In this document: piece after piece, positions 24,763 to 38,510 of the stretch
Position numbering within the stretch: position 1 is the first letter of the stretch
Layout of the letters: each line of letters starts with the position of its first letter
Assembly: GCF_034424625.1 (NCBI RefSeq)
Contig: NZ_CP139976.1
Location: 248,001-312,000 of the forward strand
DNA length: 64,000 nucleotides
Source of the DNA: Janthinobacterium lividum
GTDB lineage: Bacteria; Pseudomonadota; Gammaproteobacteria; Burkholderiales; Burkholderiaceae_D
Direction: 5' to 3'
Translations under genes and position numbers: made by a program
The notes under the pieces: model-generated
Told to the model about the DNA's origin: nothing
The model's input: the letters and a program-made list of their open reading frames with translations, nothing else
Databases searched by the model: none

Positions 24763-26871
24763 ATGGGCGACCAGCAGAAACGTTTACAGATGGCACTAGA
24801 GGCGGCGCACATGGCGATCTGGGATTCGCGCATCGTCGATGGCCAGGTCATCGACGGCACGGTCAGCTGGTCGGCCAAGGGCGCCACCTTGCTGGGCCTG
24901 GAAGAGCGCGCGCTGACGCAGCCATTTCGCAGCTTTCTCGACTGCGTGCACACCGGCGACCGCGGCAAGGTGATCAAAGTGCTGCAGGACGGCGTGCGCC
25001 GGGGCGGCGGCTACGCCCTGCAATACCGCGTCGTCTGGCCCGATGGCAGCGAACACTGGCTGGCGGCCAAGGCGCACGTCTTCGCCGATGCCGGCGGGCA
25101 ACCCGAACGCACTCTGGGCATCATCTGGGATATCACCGAGCACATGGCACGCGAACTCATGATCGCCGAGCGCAAGGAACTGGCCGAAGTAACGCTCAGC
25201 TCCATCGGCGACGGCGTCATCACCACCGATCCGCAGGGCAAGACGCGCTACCTGAACCGCGTGGCCGAGCAATTGACGGGCTGGAGCAACGACATGGCGC
25301 GGGGCCTGGACATCGGACTGACCATGCCGCTGGCCGACGAACGCACGGGCGAAGCGCTCGAGCACGTGGCCATGCGCTGCCTGCAACAGCGCCAGGCCAT
25401 CGGCATTTCCCCCCGCTCGCAACTGATCACGCGCGACGGCCGGCGCATCGCCGTCGAAGAATCGGCCGCGCCCATCTGGTCGCGCGACGGCGAGATCCTC
25501 GGCGCCGTCGTCGTGTTCCGCGACGTCAGCCACGAGCGCAAGCTGAGTCAGCAACTATCGTGGCAAGCCACGCACGACGCCCTGACGGGGCTGATCAACC
25601 GGCGCGAATTCGAACACCTGGTGGCCGGCGCCCTGCACACGGCCAAGCAGGATGGCCACATGCATGCGCTGCTGTACCTGGACCTGGACCAGTTCAAGGT
25701 CATCAACGACACCAGCGGCCACGGCGCCGGCGACGTGCTGCTGCAGCTGCTGGCCAAGATGCTGCAGGCGCGCATGCGCGACAGCGACATCCTGGCGCGC
25801 CTCGGCGGCGATGAACTGGGCGTGCTGCTGCCGCACTGTCCGCTCGAGCATGCGCGCCAGATCGGCGAACAGCTGCGCCAGTCCATCCGCGATTTCCGTT
25901 TCGCCTGGGATAACCGCAGCTTCGAGCTGGGCGTGAGCATCGGCATCGTGGAAATCAATCAGGACAGCAAGTCCATGAGCGAGCTGCTGAGCGCCGCCGA
26001 CCAGGCTTGCTACCTGGCCAAGGAGCAGGGCCGCAACCGCATCCATGTCTACCAGGAGTCGGACGTCATGCTGGCGCAGCGGCATGGCGAAATGCTGTGG
26101 ATCTCGCGCCTGAACGAAGCGTTCGCGCACGATTATTTCCGCCTGTACGCCATGCCCATCGTGCACCTGCACGACAGCCCGGAACACCACGACGAAGTGC
26201 TGATCCGCATCCACAACAGCCAGGGCGACCTGATCTTGCCAGGCGCCTTCATTCCGGCCGCCGAACGCTACGACATGATGCTGTCCATCGACCGCTGGGT
26301 CATCCGTGCCGTCTGCCACCATATCCAGAGCGTGCGCGACAGCCTGCCGCCTTTGGCCGCGCTGGCGGAAAGCCGGCGCCGCGCACCGGCCCTGTATTCC
26401 GTCAACCTGTCGGGCATGTCGCTGGCCGATGCCGGCTTGCATGACTACATCACCGAGCAGTTCGTAGAATTCGCGATTGCCCCCGAACAAATCTGCTTTG
26501 AAATCACGGAAACGGCCGTCATCGCCAACCTGCCCAAGGCGCAGGTGTTCATGCGCCAGCTCAAGGCCCTGGGCTGCCGCTTTTCGCTCGATGACTTCGG
26601 CAGCGGTTTTTCCTCGTTCGGCTACCTGAAGGCCCTGCCCGTCGACTATTTGAAGATCGACGGCGTCTTCGTGCGCGACATCGCCACCAATGCCATCAAC
26701 CGCGCCATGGTCAAGGCCATCAATGAGGTGGGCCACGTGATGGGCTTGAAAACGGTGGCCGAATACGTGGAAGACGACGCCACCCTGGCCGTCATCCGCG
26801 AACTGGGCATCGACTACGCGCAAGGCTACGCCGTGGGCAGCCTGCGCCCCCTGACAGCGGGTATCGATTAG
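24763..26871 (+). CDS. PAS-PAS-GGDEF-EAL cyclic-di-GMP signalling protein
   Basis: A ~702-residue cytosolic protein. Two PAS domains (about 1-125 and 130-255) precede a GGDEF domain whose active-site loop reads LGGDELG (near residue 347), with an RDSD product-inhibition site exactly five residues before it. The EAL domain keeps EVLIR, VNLSG, EITETAV, DDFGSGFSSFGYL and the lysine of VDYLKID, so phosphodiesterase residues look intact. The enzyme may make and degrade cyclic-di-GMP under control of a PAS ligand. GGAGAGG precedes ATGATG at 24760; the second ATG has better spacing. It lies just upstream of the Aer-like receptor but is separated from it by a 195-bp promoter region. Confidence 0.9.
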   Translation: MGDQQKRLQMALEAAHMAIWDSRIVDGQVIDGTVSWSAKGATLLGLEERALTQPFRSFLDCVHTGDRGKVIKVLQDGVRRGGGYALQYRVVWPDGSEHWLAAKAHVFADAGGQPERTLGIIWDITEHMARELMIAERKELAEVTLSSIGDGVITTDPQGKTRYLNRVAEQLTGWSNDMARGLDIGLTMPLADERTGEALEHVAMRCLQQRQAIGISPRSQLITRDGRRIAVEESAAPIWSRDGEILGAVVVFRDVSHERKLSQQLSWQATHDALTGLINRREFEHLVAGALHTAKQDGHMHALLYLDLDQFKVINDTSGHGAGDVLLQLLAKMLQARMRDSDILARLGGDELGVLLPHCPLEHARQIGEQLRQSIRDFRFAWDNRSFELGVSIGIVEINQDSKSMSELLSAADQACYLAKEQGRNRIHVYQESDVMLAQRHGEMLWISRLNEAFAHDYFRLYAMPIVHLHDSPEHHDEVLIRIHNSQGDLILPGAFIPAAERYDMMLSIDRWVIRAVCHHIQSVRDSLPPLAALAESRRRAPALYSVNLSGMSLADAGLHDYITEQFVEFAIAPEQICFEITETAVIANLPKAQVFMRQLKALGCRFSLDDFGSGFSSFGYLKALPVDYLKIDGVFVRDIATNAINRAMVKAINEVGHVMGLKTVAEYVEDDATLAVIRELGIDYAQGYAVGSLRPLTAGID

Positions 26872-26953
26872 CCGCTGCCGACAACCAGTGCCTTTAAAAC
26901 AATGCCGCATTGCTATCGCTAAATGCGTGCAAGCACGACCAATCTGGAGGATT

Positions 26954-26967
26954 TTGATCTACATCAA
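26954..26967 (+). promoter_or_regulatory. FNR box upstream of the Aer-like receptor operon
   Basis: TTGATCTACATCAA matches the FNR/Anr consensus TTGAT-N4-ATCAA perfectly. A -10-like TACACT (26990-26995) follows after 22 bp, placing the box near -41.5, the position of activator-dependent class II promoters. The receptor start is 100 bp downstream of the box. Confidence 0.85.
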
Positions 26968-27066
26968 TAAATTTGCGCAGGCGACTCCTTACACTGATCT
27001 CCATTCTTGCAATCGTGCAAGTCTTACTCACCAATTGCTTGTTTAACTGATCAGGAAGCCGCGACC

Positions 27067-28734
27067 ATGCGACAAAATTTGCCAGTGACTAACCGTGAAG
27101 TCCTCGTCCTGGACGATCAGGCCATCGTGTCGAAAACGGATATGAACGGCAATATCGTATATGTGAACCCCTACTTCAGCCAGGTCAGCGGCTTCAGCGA
27201 GGCAGAGCTGCTCGGTTCGCCCCAGAACATCGTGCGCCACCCGGACATGCCGGCCGAAGCGTTTGCCGACCTGTGGGCCTCGATCCAGGCCGGCACGCCG
27301 TGGACGGGCCTGGTCAAGAACCGCTGCAAGAACGGCGACTTTTACTGGGTGCGCGCCAACGTCACGCCCATCCGCGAAGCGGGCAAGACCATCGGCTACA
27401 TGTCCGTGCGCGTGAAAGCGGACAAGGACCAGGTCAAGGCGGCCGAAGAAGCCTATGCGGCCATCCGCAACAAGGAAGGCGGCAACATCGTCATCAAGAA
27501 CGGACAGATCGTGCGCCCGGGCCTGGCGCACCTGCTGCACAACCTGACGCACATGTCGCTCAACCTGCGCATCTGGGCCGCCACCTCCATCGTCAACTGT
27601 CTGCAGCTGCTGGTGTGCGTCATCAGCTTGTTCGCCAGCGGCGGCAAGATCACCAATTACGCCATCTTCGGCGCCACCCTGTTCGGCTTCCTGATCAACG
27701 TCTTCCTCTGGTACACCTTGCGCATGTCCGTGCTCAAGCCGCTGGGCAAGGCCCTGAACGGCGCGCGGGCCATTGCCGCCGGCGACCTGTCGGGCAGTTT
27801 TGAAACGGAAAGCACGGATGAAGTGGGGCAACTGCTGCGCGCGCTGCAACAGATGAACAGCAACCTGATCGCCACCATCCGCGACGTGCGCATCAACGTG
27901 GAAACCATGGCCGTGGCCACCAAGCAAATCGCCGTCGGCAATATGGACCTCTCGGGCCGCACGGAATCGCAGGCCGCCAGCCTGGAAGAGACGGCCTCGA
28001 GCATCGAGGAATTCTCGTCGACCGTGAAACAGAATGCGGACAACTCGGTGCAGGCAAATGAACTGGCCGTGGCCGCCTCGAAAGTGGCCGTGCAGGGCGG
28101 CGAGATCGTTTCCGAAGTGATCACCACCATGGACGAGATCAACACCTCGTCGAAGAAAATCGTCGACATCATCGGCCTGATCGAAGGCATCGCCTTCCAG
28201 ACCAACATCCTGGCCTTGAACGCGGCCGTGGAAGCGGCGCGCGCAGGCGAACAGGGCAGGGGCTTCGCCGTTGTGGCGGGCGAAGTGCGCAACCTGGCGC
28301 AGCGCTCGTCCGTGGCAGCCAAGGATATCAAGCAACTCATTGAAATTTCCGTCGGCAAGGTGGGCGCCGGCATGCTGCAGGTGAACCGCGCCGGCGCCAC
28401 CATGGAACAAGTGGTCAGCTCCGTCAAGCAGGTGACGGCCATCATGCAGGAAATTTCCATCGCTTCGCGCGAACAGAGCATCGGCGTCGACCAGGTCAAC
28501 CAGGCCATCGCCCACATGGACCAGGTGACGCAGCAGAATGCGGCACTGGTGGAAGAAGCCGCCGCGGCCGCCACGCGCCTGGCGGAAGAAGCAGCCAGCC
28601 TGTCGCAAGCCGTGAGCCTGTTCAATTTCGGCAAGATGCCGCCACCGCGCCGCGTCGCCATGCCTGGCGGCAAATCGGGTGCTGCGGGCGCCGCGAACGC
28701 CGGCAAACCCGCCATGAAACGCCTGGCCGCCTAA
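27067..28734 (+). CDS. Aer-like PAS-domain chemotaxis (aerotaxis) receptor
   Basis: A 555-residue methyl-accepting chemotaxis protein. The N-terminal PAS domain (about 10-130) has the Aer-type sequence [17 protein letters not shown] and [17 protein letters not shown], which in E. coli Aer binds FAD to sense redox state. Two membrane helices (about 167-218) are followed by a HAMP region and a CheA/CheW-signalling hairpin containing [20 protein letters not shown]. The periplasmic loop is very short, consistent with an internal sensor. A perfect FNR box precedes it, and hemN follows by 24 bp, so it appears to open the microaerobic operon. Confidence 0.9.
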   Translation: MRQNLPVTNREVLVLDDQAIVSKTDMNGNIVYVNPYFSQVSGFSEAELLGSPQNIVRHPDMPAEAFADLWASIQAGTPWTGLVKNRCKNGDFYWVRANVTPIREAGKTIGYMSVRVKADKDQVKAAEEAYAAIRNKEGGNIVIKNGQIVRPGLAHLLHNLTHMSLNLRIWAATSIVNCLQLLVCVISLFASGGKITNYAIFGATLFGFLINVFLWYTLRMSVLKPLGKALNGARAIAAGDLSGSFETESTDEVGQLLRALQQMNSNLIATIRDVRINVETMAVATKQIAVGNMDLSGRTESQAASLEETASSIEEFSSTVKQNADNSVQANELAVAASKVAVQGGEIVSEVITTMDEINTSSKKIVDIIGLIEGIAFQTNILALNAAVEAARAGEQGRGFAVVAGEVRNLAQRSSVAAKDIKQLIEISVGKVGAGMLQVNRAGATMEQVVSSVKQVTAIMQEISIASREQSIGVDQVNQAIAHMDQVTQQNAALVEEAAAAATRLAEEAASLSQAVSLFNFGKMPPPRRVAMPGGKSGAAGAANAGKPAMKRLAA

Positions 28735-28758
28735 ACCTTTCAAGACTTCATACACACC

Positions 28759-30207
28759 ATGCCTACACTACTCAGCAGTGCTTCCGCCGACCTGGACGCC
28801 GTCGTCGAATTCGACCCGGTCATCATCGGCAAGATGAGCCAGTCCGGCCCGCGCTACACGTCCTATCCGACCGCCGACCGTTTCAATGCGGAATTTGGCT
28901 ACGGCAACTTCCTCGAAGCGCTGGCCGCCTTGCGCATGCGCGGCGGCCGCCGTCCGCTGTCGCTGTACGTGCATGTGCCGTTCTGCGACACCCTGTGCTA
29001 CTACTGCGCCTGCAACAAGATCATCACGAAAGACCGCAGCAAGGCCGCTACCTACCTCAGCTATCTGAAACAGGAAATCGCCATGCAGGGCAAACTGTTT
29101 GCCGGCATGAACCAGATCGAGCAGCTGCATTTCGGCGGCGGCACGCCCACTTACCTGAGCGAAAAGCAGATGGACGAACTGATGGCGCATCTGCGCCAGC
29201 ATTTCGAGTTTGCTTCCGATGAAGACGGCGAATATTCGATCGAGATCGACCCGCGCACCGTGTCGCGCGAGCGCGTATTTTCGCTGCGCGCGCAAGGTTT
29301 CAACCGCATCAGCCTGGGCGTGCAGGATTTCGACGCCGACGTGCAAAAGGCCGTCAACCGCATCCAGCCGGAAGCGGAGACGGTGGCCATCATGCAGGCC
29401 GCGCGCGACGCGGGCTTCCGCTCGATCAGCATCGACCTGATCTACGGCTTGCCCAAGCAAAGCCTGGACACCATGACGGAAACCTTGCGCAAGGTCATTT
29501 CCGCCAGCCCCGACCGCATCGCCCTGTATCACTACGCGCACATGCCGCACCTGTTCAAGCCGCAGCGCCGCATCCTCGACGCCGACATGCCCGACAGCGC
29601 CACCAAGCTGGCCATGCTGGGCCTGTGCATCGCGCGCCTGACGGCCGCCGGCTATGTCTACATCGGCATGGACCATTTCGCCAAGCCGACGGACGATCTG
29701 GCCGTGGCGCAGCGCCAGGGCCGTTTGCACCGCAACTTCCAGGGCTATTCCACGCGCGCGGAAGCGGACCTGATCGCCTGCGGCGTGTCGGCCATCAGTT
29801 CCGTCGGCGCCGTCTACAGCCAGAATGAAAAGACGCTCGACGCGTACTATGAAAAGCTCGACGAAGGCGTGCTGCCGATCGCGCGCGGCATCAAGCTCGA
29901 TACGGATGATTTGTTGCGCCGTATCATCATCCAGATGCTGATGTGCAATTTCGAATTGTCGATCGCCAGCATCGAGCAAGCGCACCCCGTCAAATTCCGC
30001 AGCTATTTCGCCGCCGAACTGGACAAGCTGCGCGAACTGGCGCGCGATGGCTTGCTCGTCATCGAGGAAGACTGGCTGACGGTGACGCCGAAAGGGCGCT
30101 TGCTGATCCGCAATATCTGCATGGTCTTCGACCGCTACCTGACCCTGGCGCGCGCCAACACGGCGCCCGACGCCGTGCAGCCGCTGCGCTACTCGAAAAC
30201 GGTGTAG
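28759..30207 (+). CDS. hemN: Oxygen-independent coproporphyrinogen III oxidase
   Basis: A 482-residue radical-SAM enzyme that makes protoporphyrinogen IX without oxygen. The N-terminal MSQSGPRYTSYPTADRF, the cluster motif HVPFCDTLCYYCACNK (C-x3-C-x2-C near residues 76-83, with the extra HemN cysteine), and FGGGTPTYLSEKQ are present. The C-terminal HemN domain follows. Length fits HemN rather than shorter HemW. It lies 24 bp after the Aer-like gene and 9 bp before the SafE-like gene. Known FNR targets in other species include hemN, which agrees with the box at 26954. Confidence 0.95.
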   Translation: MPTLLSSASADLDAVVEFDPVIIGKMSQSGPRYTSYPTADRFNAEFGYGNFLEALAALRMRGGRRPLSLYVHVPFCDTLCYYCACNKIITKDRSKAATYLSYLKQEIAMQGKLFAGMNQIEQLHFGGGTPTYLSEKQMDELMAHLRQHFEFASDEDGEYSIEIDPRTVSRERVFSLRAQGFNRISLGVQDFDADVQKAVNRIQPEAETVAIMQAARDAGFRSISIDLIYGLPKQSLDTMTETLRKVISASPDRIALYHYAHMPHLFKPQRRILDADMPDSATKLAMLGLCIARLTAAGYVYIGMDHFAKPTDDLAVAQRQGRLHRNFQGYSTRAEADLIACGVSAISSVGAVYSQNEKTLDAYYEKLDEGVLPIARGIKLDTDDLLRRIIIQMLMCNFELSIASIEQAHPVKFRSYFAAELDKLRELARDGLLVIEEDWLTVTPKGRLLIRNICMVFDRYLTLARANTAPDAVQPLRYSKTV

Positions 30208-30216
30208 CGCAGCGCG

Positions 30217-30981
30217 ATGAATGCCCTCAGCCTCGTGCCCATGTTCCTGGTCGGCCTGGCCGGCAGCGTGCACTGCATCGGCATGTGCGGCGGCATCGTC
30301 GGCGCCTTGTCGCTGGGCGGGGGCGCGGCGCCCGTGCGCCCCGTCATTTCCATCGCCGTGGCGCGCCCCGCATTGCAGACCAGCGTGCAAGCGAACGTGC
30401 TGCGCGTGCTGGCGTACAACGGCGGGCGCATAGGCAGCTATATGCTGGCCGGCGCCATGGCCGGCAGCCTGGCGGGCGCCGGCATGCTGCACGTGGCGTC
30501 ATTGCAGGTGGCCGGCTACTGGCTGGCCAACCTGATGCTGGTGGCTTTGGGGCTGTACCTGATGGATGCCTGGCGCGGCCTGGCCCATCTGGAAGCGGCA
30601 GGCAATGTCGTCTGGCGCCGCGTGCGCCCCCTGCTGAAACCGCTGATGCCGATGGATACGCCATTCAAGGCGCTGGCCGTGGGCGGCCTGTGGGGCTGGG
30701 TGCCGTGCGGCATGGTCTACAGCGCGCTGCTGACGGCCATGATGCAAGGTTCTGCCCTGAACGGCGCGGCCGCCATGGCCGCCTTCGGCCTGGGCACCCT
30801 GCCCACCCTGCTGGGCATGGGCTTGCTGGGCACGCGCTTGCGCACGCAGATGCAGCGCCGTCCCGTGCGCATCGCCAGCGGCTTGCTGGTGCTGGGCTTT
30901 GGCTTGCTGGGCCTGCTGCGCGCCGCGAATGGCGTATCGCTGGGCTGGCTCGACGCCCTGTGCGTCACGGGCCATCCATGA
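30217..30981 (+). CDS. SafE/UreH-like membrane protein linked to cbb3 oxidase genes
   Basis: A 254-residue polytopic protein with about six helices. It begins LVPMFLVGLAGSVHCIGMCG, with the family motif CIGMCGGIVGAL repeated in modified form as WVPCGMVYSALLTAMM in the second half. The two cysteine-containing motifs lie in membrane helices and could contact a metal, which is inference. Genes of this family are commonly found between hemN and ccoI/ccoS in betaproteobacteria; a role in copper or haem handling for cbb3 oxidase is suspected but not proven. It is called sulfite exporter TauE/SafE in many annotations. Confidence 0.82.
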   Translation: MNALSLVPMFLVGLAGSVHCIGMCGGIVGALSLGGGAAPVRPVISIAVARPALQTSVQANVLRVLAYNGGRIGSYMLAGAMAGSLAGAGMLHVASLQVAGYWLANLMLVALGLYLMDAWRGLAHLEAAGNVVWRRVRPLLKPLMPMDTPFKALAVGGLWGWVPCGMVYSALLTAMMQGSALNGAAAMAAFGLGTLPTLLGMGLLGTRLRTQMQRRPVRIASGLLVLGFGLLGLLRAANGVSLGWLDALCVTGHP

Positions 30982-31003
30982 ACAGACGCATGAAACCAAA
31001 CCT

Positions 31004-33442
<2,439 letters not shown>

Positions 33443-33444
33443 AC

Positions 33445-33621
33445 ATGGAAGCACTCTACCTCCTGATCCCCTTGAGCGTCGTGGTCGTCTTCATCGCCCT
33501 GTGGGTGTATTTCACGGCCTCGGACGGCGGCCAGTTCGACGACCTCGTCGGACCGGGCCTGCGCGTGCTGCAGGACGACGATACGACGGCCAAGCCGGCG
33601 CCCGGCGAACCGCATCCCTGA
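33445..33621 (+). CDS. ccoS: cbb3 oxidase assembly protein CcoS
   Basis: A 58-residue small membrane protein with one N-terminal helix (LYLLIPLSVVVVFIALWVYF), followed by the CcoS-typical ASDGGQFDDLVGPGLRVLQD. CcoS is needed to insert haem and copper into cbb3 oxidase. It begins 2 bp after ccoI and ends 182 bp before ccoN; the ccoN promoter lies in that gap. Confidence 0.92.
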   Translation: MEALYLLIPLSVVVVFIALWVYFTASDGGQFDDLVGPGLRVLQDDDTTAKPAPGEPHP

Positions 33622-33721
33622 TTTCACCCGCCCGGATTGCCGGGATCTTGCATGGCTTATTTGACCGAAATATCACTTTATTTCGATGCCAGTTCGCTAC
33701 GCTTATTTCATCCGGGGAATT

Positions 33722-33735
33722 TTGATCCACATCAA
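33722..33735 (+). promoter_or_regulatory. FNR box upstream of ccoN
   Basis: TTGATCCACATCAA is a perfect FNR/Anr site. A -10-like TACTCT (33758-33763) follows after 22 bp, the same geometry as the site at 26954. The ccoN GTG start is 68 bp downstream of the box. Confidence 0.88.
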
Positions 33736-33803
33736 AGTTTTTTCGCGGTCAAACACTTACTCTCTGGCCACCATCATAAATAGTAATTCCAGGGAGAGTC
33801 TTT

Positions 33804-35231
33804 GTGGATCAATCGCTGAACTATAACTACAAGATCGTGAAGCAATTCGCGGTCGCTACTGTGGTATGGGGCATCATCGGCATGCTGGTTGGCGTTATCA
33901 TCGCCGCTCAGCTGGCCTGGCCTGCCCTGAACCTCGACATACCATGGCTGACATACGGACGCTTGCGTCCGCTGCACACGAATGCGGTGATTTTCGCCTT
34001 CGGCATCTGCGGCCTGTTCGCTACTTCGTACTACGTTGTCCAGCGCACCTGCCAGGTGCGCCTGTTTTCCGACAAACTGGCCGCCTTCACGTTCTGGGGC
34101 TGGCAAGCGGTAATCCTGTGCGCCGTCGTCACCCTGCCCTTGGGCATGACACGCGGCAAGGAATACGCCGAACTGGAATGGCCTATCGCCATCCTCATCG
34201 CCGTCGTCTGGATCGCCTACGCCATCGTGTTCTTCGGCACCCTGATCAAGCGCAAGGTCAAGCACATCTACGTGGCCAACTGGTTCTTCGGCGCCTATAT
34301 CCTGGCCGTGACGATCTTGCACGTGGTCAATGGCGCCGTCATGCCAGCCTCGTTCACCAAGTCGTATTCCGCGTATGCGGGCGTGCAGGACGCGATGATC
34401 CAGTGGTGGTATGGCCATAACGCGGTGGGTTTCATCCTGACCGCCGGCTACCTGGGCATGGTGTACTACTTCATCCCGAAACAGGCCGAGCGCCCCGTGT
34501 ACTCGTACCGTCTGTCGATCGTCCACTTCTGGGCGCTGATCTTCACCTACATGTGGGCCGGCCCGCATCACCTGCACTACACGGCATTGCCTGACTGGAC
34601 GCAATCGATCGGCATGGTCTTCTCGCTGGTCCTCCTGGCACCAAGCTGGGGCGGCATGATCAACGGCATCATGACCCTGTCGGGCGCCTGGCACAAGCTG
34701 CGCACCGACCCGATCCTGAAATTCATGATCGTCTCGCTGTCGTTCTACGGCATCGCCACCTTCGAAGGTCCGATGATGTCGATCAAGACCATCAACTCGC
34801 TGTCGCACTACACCGACTGGACCGTTGCCCACGTGCATGCGGGCGCCCTGGGCTGGGTGGGCTTCATCACCATGGGTTCGATCTACTACCTGCTGCCGCG
34901 CCTGGCTGGCCGCACGCAGATGCACAGCACGCGCCTGGTCGACGTGCACTTCTGGGTGGCCACCATCGGCATCGTGCTGTACATCGCCGCAATGTGGATC
35001 GCCGGCGTGATGCAGGGCCTGATGTGGCGCGCGGTCAATCCGGACGGCACCCTGACCTACACCTTTGTCGAGAGCGTGAAAGCGACGTATCCGTACTACG
35101 TGGTGCGCGTGGCCGGTGGCCTGCTGTACCTGTCGGGTATGTGCATCATGGGCTACAACACCTGGATGACGCTGCGCGGCAGCAAACTCCCCGTCGCCCG
35201 CATTCCGGAACTGAACGCGGCGCACGCCTGA
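33804..35231 (+). CDS. ccoN: Cytochrome cbb3 oxidase subunit I
   Basis: A 475-residue catalytic subunit with 12 membrane helices. It holds haem b, haem b3 and CuB and reduces oxygen at high affinity. Metal-ligand segments are visible: [37 protein letters not shown] and [10 protein letters not shown]. The start is GTG (33804) after an AGGGAGA ribosome-binding site. It begins the ccoNOQP-ccoG-ccoH unit under the FNR box. Length matches proteobacterial CcoN. Confidence 0.97.
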   Translation: MDQSLNYNYKIVKQFAVATVVWGIIGMLVGVIIAAQLAWPALNLDIPWLTYGRLRPLHTNAVIFAFGICGLFATSYYVVQRTCQVRLFSDKLAAFTFWGWQAVILCAVVTLPLGMTRGKEYAELEWPIAILIAVVWIAYAIVFFGTLIKRKVKHIYVANWFFGAYILAVTILHVVNGAVMPASFTKSYSAYAGVQDAMIQWWYGHNAVGFILTAGYLGMVYYFIPKQAERPVYSYRLSIVHFWALIFTYMWAGPHHLHYTALPDWTQSIGMVFSLVLLAPSWGGMINGIMTLSGAWHKLRTDPILKFMIVSLSFYGIATFEGPMMSIKTINSLSHYTDWTVAHVHAGALGWVGFITMGSIYYLLPRLAGRTQMHSTRLVDVHFWVATIGIVLYIAAMWIAGVMQGLMWRAVNPDGTLTYTFVESVKATYPYYVVRVAGGLLYLSGMCIMGYNTWMTLRGSKLPVARIPELNAAHA

Positions 35232-35246
35232 TAGGAGCGAAAGCAA

Positions 35247-35861
35247 ATGAAATTTTCACATGCATGGATTGAAAGAAACCCCTGGCTGCTGATCGCCCTG
35301 GTCACGGTGGTGATCAGCATCGGCGGCGCCGTCGAGATCGTTCCCCTGTTCTTCCAGAAGAGCACGACGGAGCCGGTCGCCGGCCTGAAGCCGTACTCGC
35401 CGCTGCGCCTGGCGGGCCGCGACATTTACGTGCGCGAAGGCTGCTACAACTGCCACTCGCAGATGGTGCGTCCGCTGCGCGCGGAAACGGAACGCTATGG
35501 CCACTATTCGGTCGCCGGCGAATTCGTCTACGACCGTCCGTTCCAGTGGGGTTCCAAGCGCACGGGCCCCGACCTGGCCCGCGTGGGCGCGCGCTACAGC
35601 GACGAATGGCACCGCACGCACTTGAACAACCCGCGCGACGTGGTGCCCGAGTCGAACATGCCGTCCTACCCCTGGCTGGCGAAGACCAAGCTGGTGCCTG
35701 ACGAGATCATGCCGAAGATGCGCGCCCTGAAACGCCTGGGCCAGCCGTACAGCGATGAAGAGATCGCCGCCGGCCCTGCGCAGCTGCAGGACAAGACGGA
35801 AGAAGACGCCCTGGTCGCCTATCTGCAAGGCCTCGGTACATTAATCAAAACAAGGAATTAG
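35247..35861 (+). CDS. ccoO: Cytochrome cbb3 oxidase subunit II (monohaem)
   Basis: A 204-residue subunit with one N-terminal membrane anchor ([20 protein letters not shown]) and one haem c site, [12 protein letters not shown] (about residues 65-76). The axial methionine is probably in [11 protein letters not shown]. It carries electrons from CcoP to CcoN on the periplasmic side. It starts 15 bp after ccoN with a GGAGCG site and ends 1 bp before ccoQ. Confidence 0.97.
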   Translation: MKFSHAWIERNPWLLIALVTVVISIGGAVEIVPLFFQKSTTEPVAGLKPYSPLRLAGRDIYVREGCYNCHSQMVRPLRAETERYGHYSVAGEFVYDRPFQWGSKRTGPDLARVGARYSDEWHRTHLNNPRDVVPESNMPSYPWLAKTKLVPDEIMPKMRALKRLGQPYSDEEIAAGPAQLQDKTEEDALVAYLQGLGTLIKTRN

Positions 35862-35862
35862 C

Positions 35863-36066
35863 ATGGCAATCGAAAACCTGTTTGACAGCGCCAGCAGCGT
35901 CATGACGGTGGTTTCCTTTACGACGTTCGTGGGCATCCTGTGGTGGACGTTCAGCCGCAGCAACAGCGACTTCGACGCGGCGGCACGCCTGCCGTTCGCC
36001 GACGACGCGCTCGACTATCCGGCCGAAGCCGAAATGACCCTGGCAAAGGAGCATAACCATGGCTGA
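35863..36066 (+). CDS. ccoQ: CcoQ/FixQ-like small cbb3 oxidase subunit
   Basis: A 67-residue protein with one membrane helix (VMTVVSFTTFVGILWWTFS) and a short acidic tail ending in EHNHG. Position between ccoO and ccoP and the WWTFS-type helix end identify it as CcoQ, which stabilises the oxidase. Its 3' end overlaps ccoP by 8 bp. Confidence 0.88.
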   Translation: MAIENLFDSASSVMTVVSFTTFVGILWWTFSRSNSDFDAAARLPFADDALDYPAEAEMTLAKEHNHG

Positions 36067-36979
36067 CTTTACCAATGGCTTCTGGAATATTTACATCATC
36101 GTGCTGTCCCTGCTGGGCATCATCGGCTGCGGCGTGCTGCTGTACTCGCAGTCGAAAATCAAAGTGGTCGAGGGCGCCCCTGCTGACGGCACCACGGGCC
36201 ACGTCTGGGACGAGGATTTGAAGGAACTCAACACGCCGATGCCGCGCTGGTGGATGTGGTTGTTCTACATCACCATCGTCTTCTCCCTGGCGTACCTGTT
36301 CCTGTATCCGGGCCTGGGCAACTATGCCGGCAGCCTGGGCTGGAAATCGACGGGCCAGTACGAGGAAGAACTGAAGAAGGCGGAAGCCGACTACGGTCCC
36401 CTGTTCAACAAGTACCTGAGCCAGGACTTGAAGACGGTGGCCGCCGATCCGCAGGCGCAAGCCATCGGCCAGCGCCTGTTCCTGACCTACTGCGCGCAAT
36501 GCCACGGTTCGGATGCACGCGGCAACAAGGGCTTCCCCAACCTGACCGACAAGGACTGGCTGTATGGCGGCGAACCCGACGTCATCAAGACCACCATCCT
36601 GCACGGCCGCAATGGGCAGATGCCACCGATGGGCGCCGCCCTGGGCTCCGAAAAGGATGTCGAGAACGTGGCCCATTATGTGCTGAGCCTGTCCGGCTCG
36701 ACCTCGGATCCCGTCAAGTCCGTGCTGGGCAAGGCCAAGTTTGGCGCCTGCATGGCCTGTCATGGCGCCGATGCCAAGGGTAACCAGATGCTCGGTGCGC
36801 CGAACCTGACGGACAAGACCTGGCTGTACGGCGGCAGCGCCGATACCATCATGGAAACCGTACGCAAGGGACGCAGCAACACCATGCCGGCCTTCAGCGA
36901 TTTCCTCGGCGAATCCAAGGTACACGTGCTGTCGGCGTATGTCTGGAGCCTGTCGAATCCGCAGGCGCCCGCAAAGTAA
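36059..36979 (+). CDS. ccoP: Cytochrome cbb3 oxidase subunit III (dihaem)
   Basis: A 306-residue subunit with two N-terminal helices (NIYIIVLSLLGIIGCGVLLY and WMWLFYITIVFSLAYLFLY) and two haem c sites, CAQCHGSDARGNKG (about 145) and CMACHGADAKGNQM (about 231). It receives electrons from soluble cytochrome c and passes them to CcoO. The start ATG lies inside the ccoQ end, and ccoG follows by 2 bp. Confidence 0.96.
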   Translation: MADFTNGFWNIYIIVLSLLGIIGCGVLLYSQSKIKVVEGAPADGTTGHVWDEDLKELNTPMPRWWMWLFYITIVFSLAYLFLYPGLGNYAGSLGWKSTGQYEEELKKAEADYGPLFNKYLSQDLKTVAADPQAQAIGQRLFLTYCAQCHGSDARGNKGFPNLTDKDWLYGGEPDVIKTTILHGRNGQMPPMGAALGSEKDVENVAHYVLSLSGSTSDPVKSVLGKAKFGACMACHGADAKGNQMLGAPNLTDKTWLYGGSADTIMETVRKGRSNTMPAFSDFLGESKVHVLSAYVWSLSNPQAPAK

Positions 36980-36981
36980 AA

Positions 36982-38364
<1,383 letters not shown>

Positions 38365-38373
38365 TGTTGATTT

Positions 38374-38400
38374 GGGGTCGGACCCTCTGGGTCCGACCCC
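38374..38400. repeat. GGGGTC palindrome, copy 1 (after ccoG)
   Basis: Perfect 12-bp arms GGGGTCGGACCC/GGGTCCGACCCC around a TCT centre, 9 bp after the ccoG stop. It is one of three related elements in the window (others at 38471 and 43150). Confidence 0.75.
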
Positions 38401-38470
38401 GGTATTTCGCCGTAGGGGTATCATCAATCATGCGTTAGGGTCACTTGATTTTCAACCCGGAAGCAAAAGC

Positions 38471-38499
38471 TGGGGTCAGACCCACAGGGTCCGACCCCA
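38471..38499. repeat. GGGGTC palindrome, copy 2 (before ccoH)
   Basis: Arms TGGGGTCAGACCC/GGGTCCGACCCCA with an ACA centre and a single A-C mismatch. It ends against the ccoH ribosome-binding site (AAGGAG at 38499-38504), so a folded hairpin could affect ccoH translation. Confidence 0.75.
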
Positions 38500-38510
38500 A
38501 GGAGAACAAA

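Noticed and set aside
33774..35246. A 490-codon open frame opposite ccoN
   Set aside because: It mirrors ccoN codon structure, has no membrane helices or known motif, and would cover the FNR-driven gene.
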